Positions 8,646 through 16,690 of a stretch of DNA of 64,000 nucleotides are shown here, piece by piece. A program made the position numbers and the translations under genes. The notes under the pieces were generated by a model. It saw only the letters and a list, made by a program, of their open reading frames with translations, was not told where the DNA came from and made no database searches. Position 1 is the first letter of the stretch, and each line of letters opens with the position of its first letter. The DNA is from an uncultured Pseudomonadota bacterium (GTDB taxonomy: Bacteria > Myxococcota_A > UBA796 > SXON01), in contig CAISIK010000022.1 in assembly GCA_903885375.1 (NCBI GenBank), forward strand, positions 1-64,000, given 5' to 3'.

Positions 8646-10001
8646 TCAGGCGTCGATGGGGCCCGGCGCCGGCAGGGCCGGGCGCGGCGTGAGCCAGGGG
8701 AGCACCAGCAGGAAGAGGAGGCCCACCCCCACGTCCACACCCAGCGCCTCGGGCACCGTGAGCCCCCAGCCGCCCTTCTCCACCGCGGTGAGCGCCTTGC
8801 CCTGCCACCAGTAGGAGTACATGGTGACCACGTTCAGGAGCGCCATGGAGGCGGTGAACTGGGTGGCGGCGATGCGCGGCTCGGCGAGGTCCATGTAGAG
8901 CGCGCTGCGCACGCCGTACATCATGCCGTAGGCCACCGCAAAGGCGAGGCTGGCGAGCCACCAGGCGGAGATCATCGCGTCGGCGCGTGGCCAGGTGCCG
9001 TCGGCGAGCGGCTCGGGCGCGTGCAGCCAGCCCGCCGACTGGAGCTTCCAGGCCATCCAGGCGGTGGGCAGCGCGCTCGCGCCGGCCATGAGGCCCAGCG
9101 AGAGCCGGCGGCCGAGCCGGTCGGAGATGCCGCCGCCGGTGAGGCAGGCGATCGCGAACACCACCGAGGTGGCGAGCCCGAGGCGGGCGATCTCGTCGTC
9201 GGACATGCCGAGGGTGGGGGCGATGACCGCGCTCAGCGTGAGCGAGAGCGAGAGGCAGCCGGCGGGCAGGAGCGCGAGCACCATGCCGAGGAACCCCCGG
9301 CGCGTGGTGAAGAACACGGTGAACACCTGCCGGAGGTAGTCGACCACCTCGCGCGCCGCGCCCGCGAAGCCCGCCGGCCGCTCCCGACGCCAGGGCGCCT
9401 CCTTCACGCCGCGGAGCACCGTGAGCAGGAGCACGAACAACAGCGCGGGCACGAGCAGCGCGGCCCCGCCGAACCCGAGCGTGGACTTCAGCGCCACCAC
9501 GCCCGAGCCGCCGGCGGCCATGCCGAGCTGGGCCGCGCCGAACATCACGCCGTTGGCGCGCCCGCGCTCATCTTCGGGCAGCACGGTCACGGCGAGGGCA
9601 TCGATGGCCACATCCTGCGTGGCGCCGCAGATGTTGTGGATCACGAGGCAGGTGGTGAAGAGCCCGAGCCCAGCGATCTGGCCATCGGCGCCAGCGGTAG
9701 GAAAACACGCGAGGGCCACCCCGAGGCCCACGATCATGCCCACCTGCGCGGCCACGATCCACTGCGAGCGGCGCCCGAAGCGCGCGAAGTGCAGGTTGTC
9801 CACCAGCGGACCGAGGGCCCACTTCCAGGCCCAGGGCGACATCGCCGTGGCGAGGAACGCCCCGAGCGCTTCCGCCTCCATCCCGAGCCGCTTGAACTCG
9901 AGCGCCACCGCCGTGGCCACGAACCCCTGGGGCAGGCCCTCGCCGAAGTAGAGGAGGCCAAAGAGGCCGAGACGACCGCGGGGCGTGCGCAGCAGGTTCA
10001 T
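8646..10001 (-). CDS. AmpG-like MFS transporter
   Basis: A 451-residue major-facilitator protein with about twelve membrane helices. The N-terminal YFGEGLPQGFVATAV and the later ATQDVAIDALAV block are typical of the AmpG/acetyl-CoA-transporter branch, which imports muropeptides for cell-wall recycling in Gram-negative bacteria or moves acetyl-CoA in eukaryotes. The basic loop GGISDRLGRRLS is the usual MFS loop signature. Muropeptide import is the best guess but no recycling genes are adjacent. It is transcribed alone, divergent from the eCIS-like gene. Confidence 0.8.
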   Translation of the reverse strand: MNLLRTPRGRLGLFGLLYFGEGLPQGFVATAVALEFKRLGMEAEALGAFLATAMSPWAWKWALGPLVDNLHFARFGRRSQWIVAAQVGMIVGLGVALACFPTAGADGQIAGLGLFTTCLVIHNICGATQDVAIDALAVTVLPEDERGRANGVMFGAAQLGMAAGGSGVVALKSTLGFGGAALLVPALLFVLLLTVLRGVKEAPWRRERPAGFAGAAREVVDYLRQVFTVFFTTRRGFLGMVLALLPAGCLSLSLTLSAVIAPTLGMSDDEIARLGLATSVVFAIACLTGGGISDRLGRRLSLGLMAGASALPTAWMAWKLQSAGWLHAPEPLADGTWPRADAMISAWWLASLAFAVAYGMMYGVRSALYMDLAEPRIAATQFTASMALLNVVTMYSYWWQGKALTAVEKGGWGLTVPEALGVDVGVGLLFLLVLPWLTPRPALPAPGPIDA

Positions 10002-10085
10002 GCGGGGAGGTCCGGGGGGCGAGGCATGTAACGCTTCCCTGCGTTTTCACTGGCAACGCCCCTTGCCGGTGTCGGCCATTTCGTG

Positions 10086-10091
10086 TATCCC
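10086..10091 (+). promoter_or_regulatory. -10-like TA-box before the eCIS cargo gene
   Basis: TATCCC ends six bases before the ATG at 10098. A GGAGG touches the ATG directly and is too close to serve as a Shine-Dalgarno sequence, so a leaderless start at 10098 is favoured over the GTG at 10083. Confidence 0.4.
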
Positions 10092-10097
10092 CGGAGG

Positions 10098-11330
10098 ATG
10101 CAAGCGCACTCTCCCCGCCCGAAGGGTGGTTCGGCCGCCTCCGAGTCCGTCTCCCCCGTCGCCGGCGCGCAGCGCGTGGAGAAGGGCAACGCCGCCGCCA
10201 TCGAAAAGATGGCCTCATCGGCCAGCAAGTCGGCCAACACCGAGCTGCCCTTCCTCGACCGCATCCAGCGTGCGTTCGGCCACCACGACCTGTCCGACGT
10301 GCGTGTGCACGTGGGCGGGAGCGCGGGCCAGCAAGCGCAGGAGGAGGGCGCCCAGGCCTACGCACACGACAAGACGATCGTGTTCTCGGGCGCGCCCGAT
10401 CTCCACACCGCCGCGCACGAAGCCGCGCACGTGGTACAGCAGCGCTCCGGCGCGTCGAGCGCCACGGCCGCCCACGAGTCGCACGCCGACCGCGTGGCCG
10501 ACCTGGTCGTGCAGGGCCGCAGCGCCGTGGCCGTGCTCGACGAGATGGTGGGCAAGGTCACCCCCGGCCGCCAGCAGGCACAGGGCAAGCTCACCCAGAT
10601 GAAGTGGGGCGAGGCGCCGAAGAAGAAGGTGGGCGCGGCTTCGATGAAGCGTCTGGCCGCCGCCAAGGAGGCCATCGCCCACACCAAGTCGGTCATCCAG
10701 TTCGGTGCCGGCAACCAGTACGATGCGCTGAAGGCCACCAACTTCAACAGCTACTTCCGCATGAAGGCCATGCGCGACATGAGCTGCTGGCAGATCGACC
10801 CGAGCGTGTACGCGCTGGCCAACAAGCATCCCAACGCGCTCACGGCCGCCATGGGCGATCTCGCGGGCGGCGGCAACTGCGGCGAGCACGCCCAGATCGC
10901 CTACGACTACCTCACGGTGGCCCTCCCCGGCGAAACCATCAACCAGTGCGATCGCGAGGGCCTCGACCACGCTTTCGTCATCCTGGGCGACGTGAAGGGC
11001 GACTCCGACAGCAGCCTCACCGTGAGCGACCCCTGGCCCACGGCACCGACCGCCTGCCTTTGGGAAGACCACTTCGCCTTCGACGCCGACCGCACCAAGC
11101 TGAACACCCGCCTCTCCGAGACCGCCAGCGGCGATCGCGTGAAGGATGTCATCGCCCGGGGCCTGAAGCTCAGCGCCAAGGGGCTCGCGATGATCAACCA
11201 GAAGTTCGATGAGAAGCAGACCGAGGAGGAGCTCAAGAAGGGCACCTCCCGCGAAAACGGCGCGCACCCCTGGATCTGGCGGCACGGCCCCACCGCGAGC
11301 ACCGAGTACGACTACGAAGCCGGAGAGTAG
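10098..11330 (+). CDS. eCIS-type DUF4157 protein with papain-like C-terminal domain (candidate toxin cargo)
   Basis: A 410-residue protein. Residues 1-47 are low-complexity Ser/Ala/Lys. Residues 48-140 form a DUF4157 (eCIS core) domain with LPFLDRIQRAFGHHDLSDVR and the zinc-type motif HEAAH at 107-111, then VVQQ. Such domains mark cargo of extracellular contractile injection systems and related toxins. The C-terminal half has a GGGNCGEHA block (Cys261), DHAFVILGD (His291) and VSDPWP (Asp311): the order and spacing of a papain/transglutaminase-like Cys-His-Asp triad, as in several effector proteases and deamidases. No eCIS sheath, tube or baseplate gene lies in this window. Its TAG stop shares one base with the GTG of the next lipoprotein gene. 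Domain one is firm; the enzyme activity is inference. Confidence 0.8.
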   Translation: MQAHSPRPKGGSAASESVSPVAGAQRVEKGNAAAIEKMASSASKSANTELPFLDRIQRAFGHHDLSDVRVHVGGSAGQQAQEEGAQAYAHDKTIVFSGAPDLHTAAHEAAHVVQQRSGASSATAAHESHADRVADLVVQGRSAVAVLDEMVGKVTPGRQQAQGKLTQMKWGEAPKKKVGAASMKRLAAAKEAIAHTKSVIQFGAGNQYDALKATNFNSYFRMKAMRDMSCWQIDPSVYALANKHPNALTAAMGDLAGGGNCGEHAQIAYDYLTVALPGETINQCDREGLDHAFVILGDVKGDSDSSLTVSDPWPTAPTACLWEDHFAFDADRTKLNTRLSETASGDRVKDVIARGLKLSAKGLAMINQKFDEKQTEEELKKGTSRENGAHPWIWRHGPTASTEYDYEAGE

Positions 11331-11857
11331 TGCTCCCCGCGCTCCTGGCGCTCGTTCTCGGCGCCTGCGCCACCGCCGCTCCCCTCGCCCCCCCGCTGGA
11401 GACTGCCCCCATGGCGTCGCCGATGACCCCCGCCCCCACCCTCCGCTTCGTGGATGGCCCCGCGCTCGACGATGCCCAGCTCCTCGCGTGGCTCGGTGAG
11501 CAGCAGGCGCGCGGCTCCACGCTCCGGCTGCCTGTGGTCGTCGACTTCGGCGGGCCCTACCGCCTCGGCGTGCCGCGCGCGTGGCTGGGCTCCGACCTCG
11601 CCGCTCCGGGCCCCTCCACGGTGCTCCTCGACCTCGACGACACGCCCATGAGCGTGTCGCTGATGGACCATCTCCGCCGCGCATGCCCCGAAGGCGAGCG
11701 CTGTGCGGTGTGGATCGAAGCGCGCTGGGGCGCCCCCGTGGCGATGCCGGCCGCGATGGCGGCCTTCGCCGAAGATCCGCCGCGGCTGCCGGTCACCGTG
11801 CTGCGGTTCGGCGAGGTGGCGGCCACGCCGGCCGTCCACGTCCAGATCGCGCGGTAG
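11330..11857 (+). CDS. Small lipoprotein coupled to the eCIS-like cargo gene
   Basis: A 175-residue lipoprotein with a lipobox LVLGAC (Cys at residue 13) and a Pro-rich linker, then a compact alpha/beta domain. Residues about 45-140 resemble the periplasmic biopolymer-transport (ExbD/TolR-like) fold in pattern only, with LPVVVDFGGPYRLGVPRAW and VLLDLDDTPMSVS. The GTG start overlaps the preceding stop by one base, so translation is coupled to the toxin-like gene. An immunity or accessory role is possible but unproven. No family assigned. Confidence 0.65.
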   Translation: MLPALLALVLGACATAAPLAPPLETAPMASPMTPAPTLRFVDGPALDDAQLLAWLGEQQARGSTLRLPVVVDFGGPYRLGVPRAWLGSDLAAPGPSTVLLDLDDTPMSVSLMDHLRRACPEGERCAVWIEARWGAPVAMPAAMAAFAEDPPRLPVTVLRFGEVAATPAVHVQIAR

Positions 11858-11862
11858 GTCCG

Positions 11863-12519
11863 GTGCTGCTCGCCGCCGCCCTTGCGCTCGCCGCCGACCC
11901 GGTCGCGCTGCGTCGTGAGATGGAAGCCGAAGCCGGCTGGGCGCTCGTCGAAACGAAGACGGTGCCCGACGTGGGCCCCGTGGCCGTGCGCCACAAGCAG
12001 GTGCTCGGCGAGGACTGCCTCGAGGGCAGCATCACCGCCCCGCTCGACCCCGACGCCCTCCTCACCGCCGCGGTCGATGTGGAAGGGCAGCCGAAGTGGA
12101 GCTCGTGGTCCCTCCCGGCCGCGCAGCGGCTCACCACCGGGGCCACCAGCTTCGACTACTACCAGCTGCTCGACAACCCCTCCCCCGTGGCCGACCGCTT
12201 CTGGTTCGTGCACGCCACCGCCGGCACCGAGGGCACCGCCCGCATCTTCCGCTGGGACCAGATCGACGCCGCCGCGCGCTACCCCGCCGCGCTCGCCGAG
12301 CTGCAGTCCCGCTTTCCGGGCGCCGTGAGCACGCGCACCAACCTCGGCGACTGGACCTTCCGCCCCGGCGCGGCGGGCACCCTCATCCGCTACCGCATCT
12401 GCACCGATGCGGGCGGGAACATCCCCCGCTGGGTGGGGGAGATCGCCGCGCGGAGTACCTTGCCGGCCAACGTGGGCGACTTCGTGAAAGAAGTGCGCCG
12501 GCGCGCCGGGGCCCTGTAA
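11863..12519 (+). CDS. START-like (SRPBCC) domain exported protein
   Basis: A 218-residue protein with a very short hydrophobic N-terminus (MLLAAALALAADP) that may be a signal peptide. The body matches the SRPBCC/START lipid-binding fold in pattern: a central block around WFVHATAG, a conserved GDWTFRPGAAGTLIRYRI strand pair, and a long C-terminal helix ending FVKEVRRRAG. Such exported proteins may bind lipids. The GTG at 11863 lies five bases after the upstream stop, with AGG upstream, so it likely belongs to the same operon as the eCIS-like gene. Confidence 0.7.
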   Translation: MLLAAALALAADPVALRREMEAEAGWALVETKTVPDVGPVAVRHKQVLGEDCLEGSITAPLDPDALLTAAVDVEGQPKWSSWSLPAAQRLTTGATSFDYYQLLDNPSPVADRFWFVHATAGTEGTARIFRWDQIDAAARYPAALAELQSRFPGAVSTRTNLGDWTFRPGAAGTLIRYRICTDAGGNIPRWVGEIAARSTLPANVGDFVKEVRRRAGAL

Positions 12520-12565
12520 GCACCGTCGAGGTGGCGGCGTTGTGGGCACGAACCCCGGCGCTCCC

Positions 12566-13108
12566 ATGCACTTCCTCGACAAGGTCCAGCTCGCCTACTC
12601 CTGCCCCCTCGCGTGGGAAAAACTCGTCGGCGGCGAAACCCGCCGCTTCTGCGGCGACTGCCAGAAGCACGTGACCAACCTCAGCGCGATGTCGCGGCCC
12701 GCGGCCGAAGCCTGGGTCGCGCGCAACCACGACGTCTCGGTGTGCGTGCGGGTGGAAGTGGATGCGCAGGGTCGCTCCTTGCACCGCCCGGCCTTCCGCG
12801 CCACCGCCCTCGCCGCGCTGAGCCTCGGCGCGGCCGCGTGCACCACCGACGAGGGCTTCGACTCCGGAGCGGCCTCCTCTCTCGCTTCCCCCAGGGCGAG
12901 CCACGCCTTCCGCAACGCCGCCCGGGAGCACGCCGCCGCGCTGGAGGAGCACCTCCAGCCGGTCGCCCCCGTGATGGGCGAGATGCCGGCCATGCCCCAG
13001 CCGGAGCGGGTGATGATGGGCGCGCCGCCGAGGCTCGACGACCCGGAGCCCGCCCCCGAGGTGCGCCCGCTCATGGGCCGCCGCGCCCCCCCGCCCGACG
13101 TCGAGTAG
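12566..13108 (+). CDS. Cys-rich zinc-ribbon-like N-terminal domain protein with one membrane segment
   Basis: A 180-residue protein. The first 45 residues show the pattern CPLAWEKL...RRFCGDCQKHVTNLS, a small Cys domain of the type CXXXW...FCXXC...NLS that I know from Bacteroidetes and Myxococcota proteins of unknown function and that may bind metal. Residues about 75-95 are hydrophobic (ATALAALSLGAAA) and could span the membrane, placing the Pro-rich tail outside. The ATG at 12566 is used rather than GTG at 12542 because the domain starts there. It follows the START-domain gene by 46 bases on the same strand. Confidence 0.6.
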   Translation: MHFLDKVQLAYSCPLAWEKLVGGETRRFCGDCQKHVTNLSAMSRPAAEAWVARNHDVSVCVRVEVDAQGRSLHRPAFRATALAALSLGAAACTTDEGFDSGAASSLASPRASHAFRNAAREHAAALEEHLQPVAPVMGEMPAMPQPERVMMGAPPRLDDPEPAPEVRPLMGRRAPPPDVE

Positions 13109-13139
13109 CCCCGCGCGTGCTGGGCCGGCGCCCGCCGGA

Positions 13140-13145
13140 TAGCCC
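13140..13145 (+). promoter_or_regulatory. -10-like TA-box, probable leaderless promoter
   Basis: TAGCCC ends five bases before the ATG at 13151, with no Shine-Dalgarno sequence, matching the recurring pattern. Confidence 0.4.
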
Positions 13146-13150
13146 CGCAC

Positions 13151-13636
13151 ATGCTCGCCCTCGCCGATCTCACCGGCCGCTTCCTCGCCCACTCCGTGTG
13201 GTGCGTGGCCGACCCCGAAGTCTTCATCCCCCTCATCGGCCACGAGAAGGCCGGCAAGCGCGGGCTCCTCCGCCTCGCGGGCACCACGCTGGAGGACTCC
13301 GTGGCCTCCGGCCGCGCGTGGCTCGCCGCCAACCCCGAGGGCGTGGAGCGCGCGGTGCTGATCTTCGATGCCTACCTCACCGTGGGCGATAGGAAGATGG
13401 ATGCGCTCTTCGTGCGCGCGGTGGAGTTCGGCGACCAGCCCATCACCGTGGAGATCGCGCTGCCCTACAAGCCCGGCGGCACCGCCGAAGGTTTCCGCGT
13501 GGGCAGCCCGAAGGTGCTCGCCAACGAGGGCATCGGCGAGTCCTGGGATGAGTTCTTCGCCCAGTTCTGGAAGGGCGTGAAGAGCCACGCCGAGGCCGCC
13601 ACGGCCTGGGCCAACGCCCTCGACGACACGCTGTAG
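13151..13636 (+). CDS. Hypothetical cytoplasmic protein
   Basis: A 161-residue soluble protein with no signal peptide or membrane segment. It has well-formed strands (ERAVLIFDAYLTVGDRKMDA; ITVEIALPYKPGG) and a helical end. I do not recognise the family. The third-position G+C bias and the TA-box five bases upstream support a real gene. It converges on the PilZ gene with 24 bases between stops. Confidence 0.6.
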   Translation: MLALADLTGRFLAHSVWCVADPEVFIPLIGHEKAGKRGLLRLAGTTLEDSVASGRAWLAANPEGVERAVLIFDAYLTVGDRKMDALFVRAVEFGDQPITVEIALPYKPGGTAEGFRVGSPKVLANEGIGESWDEFFAQFWKGVKSHAEAATAWANALDDTL

Positions 13637-13660
13637 GCGCCGCGGCCGGGCCGCCCGCCC

Positions 13661-14461
13661 TCAGGCCAGCGCTTTCCGTTGGCCCGCCAGCCAGACCCTG
13701 CGCAGGATCGCCTCCGAGCCGGGCCCGCTGTGCAGGTACTGGAAGGCCAGGTGGGTCATCAGGCCCGCGCGGCGCCGGCGGCTGCTCACCAGCCGCGCGC
13801 TGATGGCCACCGGCGGCTCGCCCGGGGCGTGAAAGGTGAGCGGAATGGCGGCCGCGCCCGACCACTCGGAGATGGGCAGCCGGCGGAGCCCCGCATCATC
13901 CACGACCGCCCCGACTCCGCCGGGCCAACCGTCGGTCGGAATCGAGATGTCCTCGACGACCAGGGCGACCTCGCCAGCGCGAACCCTGGCCTTCAGGACC
14001 GCGCCGGGCGCCATCGCCCGGAAGCAGCGCCGGCGGTTGGCCTGAAGCGGCGGCGCCGGCGGCTCGGCCAGCGCCTCGAGCTCCGGGCGATCGAGGACGG
14101 AGCCCCGGCGGAGCGACAGGGCGCGCTCCAGCTTCGGGCGCAGCATCTGCCCGAGCGAGCCGGCGGTGATGAACTCCGCGGCGCCGCACTGGATGAGCTC
14201 GGTGGCGATGTCGATGTCCACCCCCTCGCCGATGAGGAGCACGGGCACGTTGGGCCGGAACGCCCGGCTCTGTGCGAAGCAGGCGATGCCGTCGGCGATG
14301 GGGATGCGAATGCACACGATCGTGCCGTCGGGCGCCCGCCCGAGCTGGGTTTCTTCCGGACCGCTCACCCGGACCGTCCCGAACCCGACCAGCGCCTGCC
14401 GACAGGCCGCGATCGTCGGCGCGTCGGCGCCGATCAGCTCGAAAATGAATTCACCAGCCAT
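13661..14461 (-). CDS. Receiver-like domain fused to PilZ domain
   Basis: A 266-residue protein. Residues 1-115 resemble a receiver fold (VPVLLIGEGVDIDIATELIQ, then a GAAEFITAGS block) but lack an obvious acidic pocket and phosphoacceptor Asp, so this is probably a pseudo-receiver. Residues about 140-255 match a PilZ domain: Arg-rich NRRRCFRA and EDIS...GG correspond to the RXXXR and (D/N)XSXXG motifs that bind cyclic di-GMP. It may thus be a c-di-GMP effector. The upstream 324-base gap carries two 12-bp direct repeats and a 13-bp palindrome that could be operators. Confidence 0.75.
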   Translation of the reverse strand: MAGEFIFELIGADAPTIAACRQALVGFGTVRVSGPEETQLGRAPDGTIVCIRIPIADGIACFAQSRAFRPNVPVLLIGEGVDIDIATELIQCGAAEFITAGSLGQMLRPKLERALSLRRGSVLDRPELEALAEPPAPPLQANRRRCFRAMAPGAVLKARVRAGEVALVVEDISIPTDGWPGGVGAVVDDAGLRRLPISEWSGAAAIPLTFHAPGEPPVAISARLVSSRRRRAGLMTHLAFQYLHSGPGSEAILRRVWLAGQRKALA

Positions 14462-14785
14462 GGGTGGGCAGCCGTCCTCTTTTGCCTATCGGAACGTTCG
14501 CGGTTCGGCGTAACGCCGCCCCGACAAGGTCGTCGAGAAAACTACGATTCGGCCTAACGACCGCCGACGACACCCCGCCGGATGTGGGCGCAAACCGCCA
14601 CCGCGGCCGCCAGCACCGCCAAATCCGCAAACAATCGCCCGTCCACCGGCGCTCGCGCCTCCCATCCGGCGTTCAACCCTTGGCACTCGCGGCGCGTCCC
14701 CGCCCACTCGGTCGATTTCGTTCACAGTTGTCAGCGAATCGCGGGCGAGGGTTGGGTGGACGGGCCGTGCCGCGTCACCACCGAC
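14462..14785. other. 324-base intergenic region with direct repeats and a palindrome
   Basis: Upstream of the PilZ gene. TTCGGCGTAACG (14504-14515) and TTCGGCCTAACG (14548-14559) are direct repeats differing at one base and spaced 44 bases apart, near four helical turns. The first overlaps the palindrome CGGCG-TAA-CGCCG (14506-14518). The region is less G+C-rich than its neighbours and probably holds the PilZ promoter. I see no convincing gene in it. Confidence 0.4.
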
Positions 14786-15832
14786 TCAAAGCCCGTTGCG
14801 CTTGCACTCGAAGGTGAGCGGGATGGCCTCGCCCTCCCAGGCGAGCACCTCGAAGTCGTCGGGCTCGATGCCCACGAGCGCGTGGCTGCCCTCCTCGAAG
14901 AGGCTGTCCCACTTCGCGGTGGTGCGCGCATCGCTGCGCGCGGTGAGCGCGACGTTGCCACCGTCGGCGAGGAACATGCCGTAGCGCTGCAGGGCCTCCG
15001 CCACCACGCGCGCGTCGGGGTCGGCGAGGCGCTCCATGTCGAAGTCGGCGCGCAGGCGCAGGCGCGCGCCGTAGGGCATCGCATCGGTGCCGCCGCCTTC
15101 GCTGTTGGTGGCGTGGCTTGCCGGGTGCACGAACTCGCCGTCGCGGATGCGGTCGTTGGGCAGGATGAACCGGATCGCGTGGTCGATCTCACCGGCCGCC
15201 ACCTCGTCGGCCGAGAACAGGAGCGGCGAGATCGGGTAGCCGGCGGCGTCGGCGCTGGTGCACTGATCGCCGCGCCCCTCCGCCGGGTAGAGGGTGTCCA
15301 TCGACCACACCGCGAGGCAGCCCCCCCGGAAGGTGTCGCCGCGGATGTCGGCCCGCCACATCTCGTAGAGCGTGGCGGAGGCCTCGTCGCGCACGAGCAG
15401 GTGGCAATCGCCGCCGTTGCTGCACGCGTAGCCCGACTCGCCTTCGAGGTTGCCCTCCGCCGGCACCGGCATCGGCACGTTGTCACAATCGGGCGAGTAG
15501 AAGTCGCCGGTGGGGGTGAAGCTCCGCAACTCCACGTCGGCTTCGGCGGTGAGCACCTCCATGGAGAAGTCGATCTGGAAGCGGTCCATGCCCCAGTTGC
15601 GCTCCTGCAGGGCGGCGATCAGGGTCTCGCTCTCCTCGGCCACCGTCGCATCTTCCACGGGCGTGGTCCAGGGCGCGCCGTCGGGGAAGTAGTGATCGCC
15701 GGTGCGGGCGTTCGGGTCGCCTCCGGTATCGCCGCCACCACCACCGGTGTCGGCGGAGTCCGCGGTGCTCGGCGTGGTACACGCAAGAGCGACGAGCATC
15801 GCGAGCGAAACGAGACAGCGTGAACTGGACAT
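14786..15832 (-). CDS. Large lipoprotein, uncharacterised secreted family
   Basis: A 348-residue lipoprotein with signal peptide and lipobox LVALAC (Cys 18), followed by an Asp/Thr/Gly linker (STADSADTGGGGGDTGGDP) and a globular domain. The C-terminal part carries DHAIRFILPNDRIRDGEFVHPASHA and later a pattern of an Arg-rich strand, RYGMFLADGGN and EDDFEV-type end. From memory this resembles an uncharacterised exported family in actinobacteria and other bacteria; not checked. GGAGGG precedes the ATG. The upstream region is shared with the divergent MscS gene (42 bases). Confidence 0.65.
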   Translation of the reverse strand: MSSSRCLVSLAMLVALACTTPSTADSADTGGGGGDTGGDPNARTGDHYFPDGAPWTTPVEDATVAEESETLIAALQERNWGMDRFQIDFSMEVLTAEADVELRSFTPTGDFYSPDCDNVPMPVPAEGNLEGESGYACSNGGDCHLLVRDEASATLYEMWRADIRGDTFRGGCLAVWSMDTLYPAEGRGDQCTSADAAGYPISPLLFSADEVAAGEIDHAIRFILPNDRIRDGEFVHPASHATNSEGGGTDAMPYGARLRLRADFDMERLADPDARVVAEALQRYGMFLADGGNVALTARSDARTTAKWDSLFEEGSHALVGIEPDDFEVLAWEGEAIPLTFECKRNGL

Positions 15833-15874
15833 GGCGGCCCTCCCGCGTACCCTTTAGCCTTCCGCCGGAGCCCG

Positions 15875-16690
15875 ATGACGCCAGAGACCCTCGAAGCCGT
15901 CACCTCCTTCGTGCAGGTGAACCTCGCCACGCTCGGCGTGCGCATCGCCGGCTCCGCGGCCATCCTCGTGGCGGGCTGGTGGGCCGCGGGGCGCCTCGGT
16001 CGGTTCGTCGGCTACACGGCGGAGACCACGCACAGCGTGGACAACACGCTCAAGCCGCTGCTCATCTCGCTCGTGCGGAACCTCACCCGGGTGGTGGCCA
16101 TCATGGCCGCGCTGGCCAACGCGGGCGTGGAGACGTCGAGCCTGCTCGCCCTCTTCGGCGCCGCCGGCCTCGCCGTCGGCCTCGCGCTGCAGGGCACGCT
16201 CTCCAACGTGGCCGCCGGCGTGATGCTGCTCTTGCTGCGCCCCTTCCAGGTGGGCCACGACATCCTCGTGCAGGGCCACACCGGCACGGTGCAGCGCATC
16301 GGCCTCTTCACCACCGAGCTCGTCACCGCCGACCACCTGTTCGTGTCGCTCCCCAACGGCGTGGTGTGGGGCGCCCCCATCGTGAACTACACCCGGCACC
16401 CCACCCGGCGCATCGAGTTCACGGTGGCGATCGACTACGGCGACGATCTGGATCGCGCCATCGCCGTGGGCACCGCCGCCCTCGCCCGCGACCCGCACGT
16501 TCACGCCGCGCCGGCGCCGCTGGTGGCCGTGTCCTGCCTCGCGCCCACCTCGGTGGAGCTGGTGCTCCGCGCCTACGTGGCGCAGGGCGACTACCTCGCC
16601 GCGCGGTACGCCCTGCAGCGGGCGGTCAAGACGGACCTGCAGGCGGCCGGAATCCACCTGCCGCCCTCTCCTCGCCCTCCCCGGGCCTGA
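15875..16690 (+). CDS. MscS-family mechanosensitive channel
   Basis: A 271-residue inner-membrane protein with about three helices. The pore helix is Gly/Ala-rich (FGAAGLAVGLALQGTLSNVAAG, about residues 89-110), followed by the beta domain beginning RPFQVGHDILVQGHTGTVQRI, both diagnostic of small MscS channels that release solutes under osmotic shock. The length is near the 286 residues of E. coli MscS. TAGCCT lies 14 bases before the ATG. Its last 65 bases overlap the 3' end of the convergent patatin gene. Confidence 0.92.
   Translation: MTPETLEAVTSFVQVNLATLGVRIAGSAAILVAGWWAAGRLGRFVGYTAETTHSVDNTLKPLLISLVRNLTRVVAIMAALANAGVETSSLLALFGAAGLAVGLALQGTLSNVAAGVMLLLLRPFQVGHDILVQGHTGTVQRIGLFTTELVTADHLFVSLPNGVVWGAPIVNYTRHPTRRIEFTVAIDYGDDLDRAIAVGTAALARDPHVHAAPAPLVAVSCLAPTSVELVLRAYVAQGDYLAARYALQRAVKTDLQAAGIHLPPSPRPPRA

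Noticed and set aside
8646..10001. Direct link of the AmpG-like carrier to beta-lactam resistance
   Set aside because: No ampR, ampD or beta-lactamase gene is adjacent; MBL-fold gene at 25125 is of another branch and far away.
10098..13108. A complete contractile injection system locus
   Set aside because: Only a cargo-type gene is present; no sheath, tube, spike, baseplate or AAA+ gene lies in the window.
14486..14725. A 79-codon minus-strand frame starting MNEIDRVGGDAP in the gap before the PilZ gene
   Set aside because: No Shine-Dalgarno sequence or TA-box precedes it and its composition is random-like.
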